From Phoronis ovalis (Eukaryota > Phoronida > Phoronidae): a stretch of 11,352 nt of DNA. A program made the translations under genes and the position numbers. Under the pieces are notes generated by a model. It made no database searches. It was not told the DNA's origin and saw only the letters and a list, made by a program, of their open reading frames with translations. The number at the start of each line of letters is the position of its first letter. Within the stretch, counting starts at the first letter, position 1. The stretch spans positions 1-11,352 of the forward strand of contig JAOXYB010054012.1 in NCBI GenBank assembly GCA_028565635.1, in the 5' to 3' direction. Of the stretch, positions 1-8,674 are shown piece by piece.

Positions 1-243
1 TATATATATACACACACATATATATACACATATATACGCACATATATATACACATATATACACACATATATATACACACATATATATACACATATATATA
101 CACATATAAATACACATATAAATACACATATAAATACACATATATATATATATATATATACACAATTAATTACACATACATATACACATACATACACACA
201 CAGATACACAGACACACACAGACATACACACACAGACACACAG

Positions 244-281
<38 letters not shown>
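1..281. repeat. Compound TA/CA microsatellite
   Basis: Alternating TA and CA dinucleotide runs, with interspersed units such as CACATATATA, CACATATAAATA and CACACAGA, fill the first 281 bases without a break and continue off the left edge. The block moves from TA/CA mixtures (1-160) through a CACATATAAATA sub-repeat (about 104-140) to CACACAGA-type repeats (about 195-262) and ends in a pure TA run. Any open frame through it, such as the Cys-Val alternation on the minus strand, is a by-product of the dinucleotide repeat and not a gene. Confidence 0.97.
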
Positions 282-1304
282 GTAGCGTAGTTGGGATTGG
301 GAATTTCGATATACACCTGGTAAACACGGGTATTTTCCTGGTGACCTGAAGAAGTTTAGTGTTATATGGTCTATCGATCTCAACTCTCATTTTTCTCGTA
401 GGTAGTATGCTGTTACCCCGCAGTTGTGACAGGACACCTTTGCGTAAGTCAAAATAAAAAATTAATCAAATGGCTAGGTTATACGACTGCCTAACATTCA
501 TCAGACCTTATCAGTGTTATTCGGTTTCCTTGCTAGGCAAAATGATTTTGATAGTAAAATGAATTAGGTTTTTAAACTTTATATACGCCATACATTTTTA
601 TTTTGTGATATGTTGCTTGGCGGCAAGTAGAACGTAGCAAACTTATTTTTCGCTCCGGTGATGAGTTGGTCATCGATTCAAGAGGTGGTGTCGTTAGGTG
701 TCAACGTTCAAATAGTAAGTAAATTCTTGTTATTTAAATGTCATTACAAAAACCTTTTGCGTTGCAATGGGTTTCTATAAGTTACTATGCCTGTCGCTGA
801 ATTAAGAGTATAATATGTTATATTTTTATATTGTAATCATTGTCTAACTCCAATAGAAATATGTGCTATGTTGTAAAAAATAAATGTGTTAGATAATTAT
901 AGTAGCCTGGCTTCATTCGTATAACTGGTACAACATGTATAATTAAGGGTCTATCTATTATCGTACTAAAATTACCCCCTCCCTCCAGCCGCGCTGTTAT
1001 CACTGTACTTGAAATAATGCACAATGTCCGTTTTACACATGTGCCCTAAAAGATTATTTTTTTCAGATATGCGCTCAGAGCCTGTGTTATTAGTACTAGC
1101 ATGACATAAATATTGACTTTATTCTAAGTGTTTTGTAAATTTTTATTATAGATGGCAAACAAACCATCATTAAAAAAGTGTCTAGTTTTTTTGAAAAGGG
1201 AGAACAGAGAAAAAAATGCAGACCCATTTGAGAGTCATAAGAAGCGGCGTCGTTTTAAACAGTATGGAGTCTGCAAACGAGACTCTCCATCAGTTCTTAC
1301 CTAA
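282..1304 (+). other. Left flank; weak evidence for a tiny spliced gene
   Basis: No recognisable family is encoded here, but three exon-like segments appear in order. 402-443 lies between a pyrimidine-rich AG acceptor and a GTAAGT donor. A segment ending at 714 is followed by GTAAGT. A segment starting at 1152 follows TTTTATTATAG and is open to TAA at 1302-1304. Read from ATG 661, exon 661-714 joins 1152-1304 in phase 0 to give a 68-residue basic protein (starts MSWSSIQEVV, ends DSPSVLT). A second frame is also open across the same junction: with an acceptor at 686, exon 687-714 reads LVIDSRGGVV and onward, and it stops at a TGA in the third segment. Two competing frames, no homology recognised and no clear poly(A) signal make this a weak call. 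It could be the 3' end of an upstream gene or chance. Confidence 0.2.
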
Positions 1305-1351
1305 AACATTCATATGGTCTAGAAACATACGCAATGCGCACAAATATTTTT

Positions 1352-1472
1352 GTACTAAAAAAGATTGAAACATGTTTATACTAAAAAAGATTGAAATATG
1401 TTTGTACTAAAAAAGATTGAAATATTTTTCTACTAAAAAAGATTGAAACATGTTTGTACTAAAAAAATTTGG
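1352..1472. repeat. 26-bp minisatellite, about 4.6 copies
   Basis: The unit GTACTAAAAAAGATTGAAAC plus ATGTTT repeats in exact 26-bp steps at 1352, 1378, 1404 and 1430, with a partial copy from 1456. Copies differ by one to a few substitutions (first base G/A/C; CATGTTT, TATGTTT or TATTTTT at the end). Twenty-six is not a multiple of three, so the array is not a coding repeat. Confidence 0.95.
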
Positions 1473-2140
1473 AACGAAATGTAAATAGAGCGAAACTAAT
1501 CTACCTGGTGGCCATCTTCGCTCGAGCTGAGCAAGGTCTACAATTCCTGAACATCATAAACATTTGCGTTACACTTATTGGATCGGTTTGCTGATTGTAT
1601 TTGCAATTAATTTCTACAGTAACTAGTGTATATTTTTTGCTGTTTATTTGTGTTTCTGTTTAGCTATGCAGTGTAATGATAAAAATATACTCTCCACTAT
1701 ATAACCCCTAAATAACTTATTGAATGAAATGTTATTAATTTTGCATGTATCAAGATGTATGCATTGCAAGGAGCACTCAATAATTGAAGTTATTCTCATT
1801 ATTCAAAGAAACAAATTGGTAAAACAAAGTCATTCCTTACATATAAACAGTTTCGATATATATTTACATAAACAATAAACAGCTCTGATTTAAATTATTC
1901 TCTTTTCCAGCCGCCGCGTTATTTTATTTTTTAATTCAGGGGAGATAATTATTAAGTTAACAGCAGCCCGTCTTTGCCTTGCTTGATGAGTTTATTCAAA
2001 AAAGGGAGATAATTCCAATTTATTTGAACGGCAATATAATTATTACAGTAATATCATATTATTTTTTACCTTAGCAACCCAAACTGGTAACAAGAAGAAA
2101 TAAATGTTTTGTTTCGATTTTTTGGATCTTAAAATATGCA
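1473..2140. other. AT-rich non-coding stretch with two GGGAGATAATT words
   Basis: No open frame with splice signals or recognisable protein similarity was found. The only structured element is the word GGGAGATAATT, present twice in the same orientation at 1940-1950 and 2004-2014, 64 bp apart. From memory, related AAGGGAGATAA words are very frequent in molluscan intergenic DNA and repeats, which supports a mollusc source. Confidence 0.6.
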
Positions 2141-2410
2141 ATGTGCTGTTAAATAGTGAAAAGTGTAACACATAAATAGATAATATTGCACCTTTCTATC
2201 ATTTTCTCCATCAGTGGTTACCGTGAGTAAAAGTGATAAACTGAGTTGGTATCCAAATTAAGATACCATGTACTGTCAAAGTGTGTCTTTTTAGCATTTA
2301 ATTAGATAACATTACACATTTCTATTATTTTCTCCAGCAATGGCTGCCATGTCAACTGGCATGGCAATAAGAATAAAACAAAATAGTTGGGATCCAATTT
2401 AGCACGGTAA
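2141..2410. repeat. Diverged tandem duplication, unit about 127 bp
   Basis: Copy 1 (2141-2267) and copy 2 (2268 to about 2410) align from ATGTGCTGTT / ATGTACTGTC through AGATAATATTGCACCTTTCT / AGATAACATTACACATTTCT and ATTTTCTCCA (in both) to AGTTGGTATCCAAATTA / AGTTGGGATCCAATTTA. The offset is 127 bp at the start, 126 bp in the middle and 141 bp near the end, so copy 2 carries about 15 bp more. That extra stretch includes a 7-bp inverted repeat, TGCCATG (2345-2351) with CATGGCA (2360-2366). This is an old tandem duplication of a non-coding element, and its family is not recognised. Confidence 0.8.
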
Positions 2411-3298
2411 CAACATTTAAACATACATTAACAATAATCTGATTGTATAAAATTATGTTAAGAATGACTATTTGAAACCTTTCAAACATGTTAAATAGAC
2501 TTCAAAAACATTATTATCAGAAAAATAGACTTTACAAGGCATATTAGTCAGATTTTCATCAGGATTGTGCTGTATTGAATTCAAGACAAAAATTCCAAAG
2601 CCGTCACTGAGATAAAACTGTAGCAAAAACATGTCAAATGTTTGTTCTGTAGTTTATTTTTTATTGTTAACTCTTCGATTACCATGGTAACCGTTACTAT
2701 CACTAACTAATCGGCATGCTTGAGCTAAGTCACAACATTCTGTCGTACAGTGGTTTTTAAAATCGCTAACCTAGGTGCGATAAAACTCTCACAGTATACT
2801 CTAGCATTAACAGAATAAAAAATAATAGTTAGACGTGACCAAGTCTACTGCTGTGGCTTAATAAACTAGTACAGTGCTCTATAATTATACATAATTGTCT
2901 AAAAAATTAACTTTCCTTTGAGTTTAAAGAAGAAATTTATTGCTAAATATTCAAATTCAAACTTGATGAATTTAGTAACCTTTAAGGCAACTAAATCAGT
3001 TAATGGCATTGATGAATTCTTATGCTGACATAACTGTTCCATATGTAGTCTAGAGAGGGAAATAGATTTAAAACAGTATATGTGGAATATCAGAATGAAC
3101 ACCTACAGAGAACTTTTAGTCTTGCCATTTTTATCAGTCCATCCTGAATGTACTAATTTATAAATGCGCTCTTGCAATTACTTATTTTTATCAAGTGCAT
3201 ATAACAACCATTGTGCTGGTATAATAAATTGCGGGGAACTGGGTTTACATAAAGAGAAAGTGTTGGTAAAAAGTAAAAATTGAGCCAAACGTACGGGT
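2411..3298. other. Upstream flank of the main gene; possible signal exon inside
   Basis: This is AT-rich sequence with no confident exon. The one item of note is 2631-2686: ATG, then a short hydrophobic run (core VVYFLLL), then a GTAACC donor, which would suit a signal-peptide exon for the downstream secreted protein. It overlaps the perfect 12-bp palindrome TTACCATGGTAA at 2679-2690. An in-frame stop (TGA, 3281-3283) lies just before the ATG at 3299, so the first recognisable exon either starts with that ATG or begins at an internal splice acceptor. No TATA box or other promoter element can be defended. Confidence 0.5.
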
Positions 3299-3580
3299 AT
3301 GTATATTACGACGTCTGAAAAATCACAGCAACGTACACTACGAGATGGCGGAACCCCTTCAAGTGTCCATTTCTTAATACAAAAAAATCGTATTACAGCT
3401 CCACAGAAGTCTACAGTAGGTACAAATTTCCTCTTGGCTTTTCAAAATTTGGCACGAGAATATATTACAGGAAACTTCCGACTAACTGTTTGTAATCATC
3501 ATGCAACATTGACATATATCGTGAACGTGGAATCTGATCATATATCTCAACTGAAACGCGTGCTGCCAGTGACATGTGAC
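3299..3580 (+). CDS. Exon 1 (5' end uncertain): start of IgGFc-binding-type N domain
   Basis: The frame is open from ATG 3299 to a strong donor, GTAAGT at 3581, and ends in phase 0 after codon 94. The part that looks like the domain begins near STVGTNFLLAF (codons 38-48), the position where IgGFc-binding N domains (as in FCGBP-like proteins) typically open with a G-T/K-x-F-hydrophobic-x-F strand. It continues through FRLTVCN and VTCD. The 5' boundary is unclear. The first ~33 codons are polar, lack a signal peptide and look less domain-like. An acceptor TATTACAG at 3391-3398 would start the exon at 3399 in phase 1, and an AG at 3362-3363 would start it at 3364 in phase 2. A separate upstream signal-peptide exon is therefore likely. 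Residue numbers elsewhere use ATG 3299 only for convenience. Confidence 0.7.
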
Positions 3581-4209
3581 GTAAGTATTTTTAATGGGAA
3601 CATACTCACTGCGCATCATGTGCCAGATTTTACAAAAACTGACGCGAGGGGGCGAGTGTGAGGAAAGAACACCAGACTAAGTTTGGACGTCAGCTGTCAA
3701 AAGAGAAAACCTTGCAGTATAAGAGAGCTTCAGATACAAGCTATGAGAAACGATTGTGTGTCTACCTGGACCCTGTTATTTAAAAGCAAGAAGTAAAAAC
3801 AAAACAATACCTTTCGCTGTATTTATGCGGATATATCTCTAAAAAAACATCAAGTGGTTTTCTTTTACATCGCATTTAAACGTTTGCGACTGACGTTCGT
3901 TGCTCGTAGCTTGTCGCTGTTCAGAGAGGCAATGTTCAATATTCCAAAAAAATTGAAACCTCATTACCATTTGATATTGGGAGTAGTTAAGGAATAGTAA
4001 CGCACAGTAACATTACATAGTTGATTATACACGAAGCAGATAAGCTTAGTATTGCAAAGTTGAGTTTGATGTCTCGTTTTATATCTCGATTATTAACCTA
4101 GTATCACGTGTTTGAAACTTGGTGTATTTATTTTCGGAGAAAGTACAAGTGGAACTTAGCAAAGGGCAGATGACAAGCTTGCTCTTAAAATTGCTCTACT
4201 CTCTTTTAG
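3581..4209 (+). other. Intron 1
   Basis: A GTAAGT donor (3581) and a TCTCTTTTAG acceptor (ending 4209) bound a 629-bp phase-0 intron. It holds no exon-like or repeated structure that I can see. The chance open frame continuing from exon 1 stops at 3659-3661. Confidence 0.75.
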
Positions 4210-5568
4210 GAAATTGACTTGCATCGAAATGACGGGATAACTAGAACAATGGCGGGATCAAGTATATTGTACGGTAAATCTGTGAGTGTTACATCAACCG
4301 GGCCCATATCCGTTTATTTATTTACTTACATACAGCAAACAAAAGGGAGATTGAGAACATATGCCACTGCAACAGCAACTATCATTCATCCTGTAAATAC
4401 ACTAGATACAGATTATTATGTCATTACTTGGAATCAAGCTCCAACCTTCACAATTTTAACAACTGAGGACGCTACAGATGTAGTTGTTACTGTTAGAGGC
4501 AATTCATTGACTCTAGATGGACACTGGACAAACAGCGGTGAACAATTAAGCAGACACTTTTTGAACAAACGATCTTTAATTCATTGCTCTTTGAAGCAAA
4601 GCGAATTCTCGGAAAGAGACTGGACTGGAACCTTTATTACAGCTTCTAAGCCCGTTGCAGTGTTTTCAGGGGGGACGGACGTATATGTAAGAGATAATCG
4701 TATAAACAAAATCTATCCAGAACCGAACCTTATAGATACAATTGAGTTTCAGCCAGACGATATTTATGAACAGTTACCTGGAGTATCTACATGGGGAAAA
4801 CTTTTTCTCATTGGAACTGCTTTTGCGCCATTCAGTGAGGGCGTAAACGAGCAGAATTGGGATGCTTTAAAATTTGTTTCGTCGAGAGCTTTAACAACCG
4901 TCAGTGTTAGATACGGAATGAACGAAACGAAAGTGCATAATTTCACTTTGCATGATGCTGGAGATAGCAAAATGTGGTTTATCCCAAATCCAACAGCACT
5001 GCTAAATAGCAGTACAAACGTCATCGAACGATATGTTACTATAATAGCTGACCATGGAATCCTTGTAGCCCTCTTTACGAAGTCTAGAAACAGAAATACT
5101 TCACTTAGCACAAGTATGTCTATAGTCTATCCGTATGAACAATGGGAAAGGGGGAACTTCATTAGACTATTTCGTTCTATAGATTTCACGACAGATTTTA
5201 CAGGAAATTCTGATTTTGGATCAAGTGTGTACACTATTACAGAGAAGGATGGACACACTAAGTTTTGGGCGACAGGAGGAGAAAGTTTCAATCGGGACCC
5301 ATTCCGTATAGGTCACCATGCTCAACATCCCGTCCAAACACGTTGGGGGAACTTACCACGAACCGGAGGAAATTCATTCTTTCCAAAATCGTTACATGGA
5401 TATTCTTGGACACCAAAACAACAGCGGTTCTATGATATAAGCTTCCACGGTAAACCGGACATGACATTTTATGTGTATGCCTTTGTTGCAGTTAGTCGGG
5501 CAGCTAAAGAACATGCAACAGCAGGAACTGCTGTGTCTCCTTTAAAGCTTAACAGAATAAATTATCCG
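4210..5568 (+). CDS. Exon 2: main body of IgGFc-binding-type N domain
   Basis: This is a large 453-codon exon (residues 95-547) following the pyrimidine-rich TCTCTTTTAG acceptor. It starts EIDLHRNDGIT and includes the signature strand of the family, a small residue-rich stretch then GPISVYLFTY (about residues 122-131), followed by the LDTDYYVITW segment (about 152-161) that in relatives reads L-G-x-x-Y-Y-V. Later landmarks are TGTFITASKPVAVFSGG, WGKLFLIGTAFAP and FYVYAFVAVS near the end. Family knowledge: this domain occurs at the N-terminus of FCGBP-like mucus proteins and is widespread in invertebrate secreted proteins; its ligand in invertebrates is not established. Four N-glycosylation sequons (NET, NFT, NSS, NTS) fit a secretory product. 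I end the exon at the GTAGGC donor (5569), phase 0. Reading through instead reaches TAA at 5578-5580, only three codons later. Confidence 0.85.
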
Positions 5569-7197
5569 GTAGGCTTTTAACATAAAACGATATCAACTAA
5601 TGTTAAGTTAATCATTAATTAAATTAACATTTTTGAACGAAAATTGCACGTCAGTTTCAATGTCAGGCGAACATTTTAAATTATTCCCACCCTTTTGCTC
5701 TTCCTTACTTGTAAAGAAGTTGGAGATAAGGATCGCTGCAGTAATTATTAATGGGCACTTTACTTTTTTTAGATTGCATTGCAGAAAGTTGTGGTACATT
5801 AACGTACAACATTTCCCTTTGGTGAAATGCTATAAACACTTTCTTTTTACATGTAACATTGAATCAGAGAAAACAAATATTTTCTTTATTGTACAAGGCA
5901 AAAATGGGAAAAAACGAAATACAGCGTATCCCACTCTCCAGTGGAACATGGCCATGTTGTACCAGTGTGAGTGATATACTGTAAAGCTCCGGGTATAAAT
6001 CTTAACAGGGTTCTACATTACCAGCTGTTTCATAATTTTTTAAGTGCCGTTTTGTAGAAAATACTTATTTCGCAAATCAATTCTCCGTTGTCCACAACAA
6101 ACATTCGAAATCGTTCCACATGGGAGTGTACAATTGGATCACATTGCTCGTTTAAATATGACCTATAATCATCTCTTTAGGCATTGACTACACTTGGTTA
6201 AAATTATGGTCAGCGCATGCGCATCGATTTAAGACAAATGCCATGATCCGAAATGCAGGTCAATCGAACATAGCTGTATAGCACTAGTGTAACGGAATTA
6301 TTAGTCTTCGATTACTTACAAATGTATAGAAAATTATTTTAAATCTATGTGAATGTGTCCTTAATTGAGTTTAAGGAGTTTAAGTAGCTGATTGAAAAAT
6401 GATCTGTAAAAGCATTTCAGAAAAATTTATTTGTCTTCGAATTACAAAACTGGCTGTAAATATCAATACACATGTTTTTTCATTTCACTTGCGCATCTGG
6501 GAACCCATCATTTCAAGCATTTATGATGTACATAAGTATTAATTTAGAATCCCAATTCATTGTGTGAAGCATGCTGCATTTGAGAATATTTGATTTTCTT
6601 ACTGTCGTGTAATACCCACATCAGTAACACCATACGAGATACAATCAGCTGTAGGAACTTTTCTAAAAATAACAGCACTTTCAAAGATTTGAAATCCTGT
6701 TAGGCACTATATCACTCATGCTTATAAAAATTATTTCATCATTTCCCCAATAACATTGAAAATAACATACGAATTTGACGGTTACCCGAAAGTGGGTTAC
6801 ACCATAGCTCATTATTAGTATGTAAGCAAATAATGTTTTCTGTCGATACCGTGTTTTATTTAGAGCTAAGCATATAACTGAAATGCAAGCTTTGTTGTAT
6901 ATTATTAAATTTGGTTCTCTGCAATTTGGTGAACGAAATAATGTGATTAAAATAATAATTTTTATTTCCAAAATATTACTCCACAGAAGGTGACAACTAT
7001 AGTAAATGTCACCACTACATGGCGTTTTTCTTACTGGAGAAGTAGATGGGGCCAATAAATGTTCTCAACTGAAAAATTCTCCAAGGTAAAGCGATATAAG
7101 ATCGAATATTTTATGATATAGAAACTGATAATGAGCTGTGTAAATAAATAGACTTAATTTACAGAGAACCAAACATTAAATTTATCTTTTTCAAAAG
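5569..7197 (+). other. Intron 2
   Basis: A 1629-bp phase-0 intron from CCG|GTAGGC to TTTTTCAAAAG|GAT, the longest in the gene. The open frames in it (for example 5633-5974) have compositions expected of translated AT-rich DNA and lack matching splice sites. Small structures only: ATGTTAA/TTAACAT arms around 5600-5630, and a GCGCATGCGC palindrome at 6213-6222 in an otherwise AT-rich setting. Confidence 0.65.
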
Positions 7198-7288
7198 GAT
7201 TGTTACCCTATTGAAATGAAACGAGCAGGAGACAGCATTGATAACGACTGTGATGGTAAAGTAGACGAAGAGATTAGAAACTTTAAAG
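7198..7288 (+). CDS. Exon 3: first acidic metal-binding loop (MopE/TSP3-like)
   Basis: This 91-bp exon runs from acceptor TTTTTCAAAAG to donor GTAACT, in phase 0 and out phase 1 (residues 548-577 plus one base). It reads DCYPIEMKRAGDSIDNDC followed by DGKVDEEIRNFK. The core D-N-D-C-D-G-x-x-D-E matches the putative metal-binding motif of MopE-type and thrombospondin type 3 repeats, where spaced Asp side chains ligate calcium. The Cys inside the loop (D-C-D-G) is the usual variant in these families, and the early Cys at residue 2 of the exon is its likely disulphide partner. The loop sits directly after the IgGFc domain, a succession I believe also occurs in molluscan relatives. Calcium binding is inferred from motif only. 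Confidence 0.8.
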
Positions 7289-7508
7289 GTAACTATATTG
7301 GTATAGCGTATTTATGTGAGAAATATAAAACAATTCATAAGTCCAGCTGTTTAATCGCTTAATCAAAGAACTTTCAAAGATGTGATAAAACTAAATGAAC
7401 AGGTATTACTTCATGTACACATATCATTGCATAATTGCATCATTTTCTCCCTTTTCCTCCCTTTTTCTTTGAGGTTGGCCGTTTCGATCTAAAATGCTTT
7501 TTTTGCAG

Positions 7509-7568
7509 ATGATGATTTGGATGGACTAATAGATGAAGATTTAAACGAAGACTTAAGCAGAAACAAAG
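7509..7568 (+). CDS. Exon 4: second acidic metal-binding loop
   Basis: A 60-bp exon between the strong acceptor TTTTTTGCAG and donor GTGAAT, phase 1 on both sides (residues 578-597). With the G from exon 3 it reads DDDLDGLIDEDLNEDLSRNK. The D-x-D-x-D-G-x-x-D-E-D-L pattern repeats that of exon 3 but without the cysteine, as in the second half of paired MopE-type motifs (N-D-C-D-G... followed by D-D-D-x-D-G...). A single loop per exon, separated by a phase-1 intron, suggests growth by exon duplication. Confidence in the exon is high because the frame, the splice sites and the motif all agree. Confidence 0.85.
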
Positions 7569-8165
7569 GTGAATATTAGCAGTCTCTTGTGAGAGGGGTG
7601 TAATATATTCGTGCCAAGGAAAAAAATATTATTCAGCTGAGAGATTTAGGATACAGGGCCATAGGCAGGTTTTTTTATACAGGGCCATTAAAGCTAAAGC
7701 ATATTTCGTTCTCTCTGAGTGCTTCCTGAATGCATTTTTAAACAAATCCTCAAAGCCTGGATAGGAAAAACCTCGTATTTAAATATTCAAAACGTATATA
7801 CAACTTCTATAAACTGGAGGACACAGAAAAGGTGTTTAAAGACCTATAAAATAATCAAAGTGCACTACTAAGATAGATTGAAAGATGTCGTGTTATTAGT
7901 CCCCCCTAATTTCCAGCCTCTTGGGATGTTTTCTCGCGAACAAATCTACAAATCCACTGCTCTATGTTTATATTTGTATCTATAGTGATGATAGTCTGTT
8001 TTGGGTCATGGTAGCTCTGTAGTATTCTCGAGCACTTGCCCTTCGGTCACTGTCACTCACTGGTCGCTGGTATCTTGCAGTATGTCTTTAGCAAGACAAA
8101 GATTTTGGAGCACGGCACATGCGCAATTGACAATGTCCTATTGTTCTCACTGTTAATCTGCACAG
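7569..8165 (+). other. Intron 4
   Basis: A 597-bp phase-1 intron if the mini-exon at 8166 is real. It contains a direct repeat of ATACAGGGCCAT at 7651-7662 and 7677-7688, spaced 26 bp start to start. Nothing else stands out. Confidence 0.5.
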
Positions 8166-8207
8166 GAGTACACTTTATATGTATGCAGACAAGAACTGAG
8201 ACAAAAG
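8166..8207 (+). CDS. Exon 5 (tentative 42-bp mini-exon)
   Basis: The acceptor is good: a pyrimidine-rich tract, a CTGTTAAT branch-like word and CTGCACAG. The exon reads, with the preceding G, GVHFICMQTRTETK and then G|GTGGGC. It is phase 1 on both sides and 42 bp long, so inclusion or skipping leaves the frame intact. It holds one cysteine and ends in the same K-G|GT style as exons 3, 4 and 6. No domain is recognised. The donor GTGGGC is weak and the exon is short enough to arise by chance, so it may be alternatively spliced or not an exon at all. Confidence 0.4.
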
Positions 8208-8500
8208 GTGGGCATGTGTATTTGGATCTCGATTTAATAGTTTCTTATTTTCAATATTTAAAGAAGCCATGCATGTTTCCCACTTATGTTTATAAATATG
8301 GTTTAGACTTCTTTAACGATATCTGATATGCTTGATAGCAATAGTTTAAATAATAACAACTCCGTTTTGGAGAAAGGTGCGATATAGAAGAACGCTAAGC
8401 ATGACATGCTTCCGTTTTCAGGTTACTGATGCCTAATTTAACGGTCCCAGTTTCATAAATATTCGTTCCATTACAAGTTAAGAACAACCTCTAATTGTAG

Positions 8501-8674
8501 ATGTGCTGTGTTCTTTGCCTAAGAAGCTTAGTTGCCTTGCATGTACAGGAAAGTGCCGAATTTGCTGTATGCGTTGCATGAATATACCTTACTTCAGCCT
8601 AGAGCGCTTTAAACAATCGGCGTCCTATAGATTGCCATCTAATTTAGACCTTTACTACCTGTTTACTGATAAAG
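8501..8674 (+). CDS. Exon 6: cysteine-rich exon A
   Basis: This 174-bp exon lies between acceptor CTCTAATTGTAG and donor GTTGGT, phase 1 on both sides (residues 612-669). It opens DVLCSLPKKLSCLACTGKC then RICCMRC, giving seven cysteines in 23 residues with spacing C-x7-C-x2-C-x3-C-x2-C-C-x2-C. A 30-residue tail without cysteine follows (SLERFKQSASYRLPSN, LYYLFTDK). The first six cysteines reproduce those of the next exon. I do not recognise the family. A small disulphide knot or a metal-binding cluster are both possible, but in a secreted protein disulphides are more likely. The donor is non-consensus, so regulated inclusion is conceivable. Confidence 0.65.

Noticed and set aside
166-390. Minus-strand open frame with alternating Cys and Val
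   Set aside because: It is the translation of the CA/TG microsatellite and has no protein-like composition.
2899-3102. Minus-strand 67-residue open frame
   Set aside because: AT-rich, ends in a Phe/Lys run, no motif, no splice or poly(A) support.
4764-5111. Minus-strand 115-residue open frame
   Set aside because: Lies wholly antisense to exon 2, whose plus-strand frame is longer and shows domain similarity.
5633-5974. Plus-strand 113-residue open frame and a minus-strand frame over it
   Set aside because: Inside intron 2, no matching acceptor and donor in phase 0, composition of translated AT-rich DNA.
6681-7055. Minus-strand 124-residue open frame
   Set aside because: Hydrophobic and low-complexity, no recognised motif, no splice signals, lies in intron 2 of the opposite-strand gene.
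8036-8326. Whole plus-strand 96-residue open frame
   Set aside because: Only the 42-bp part bounded by splice sites fits the gene; the rest is intronic read-through without motifs.
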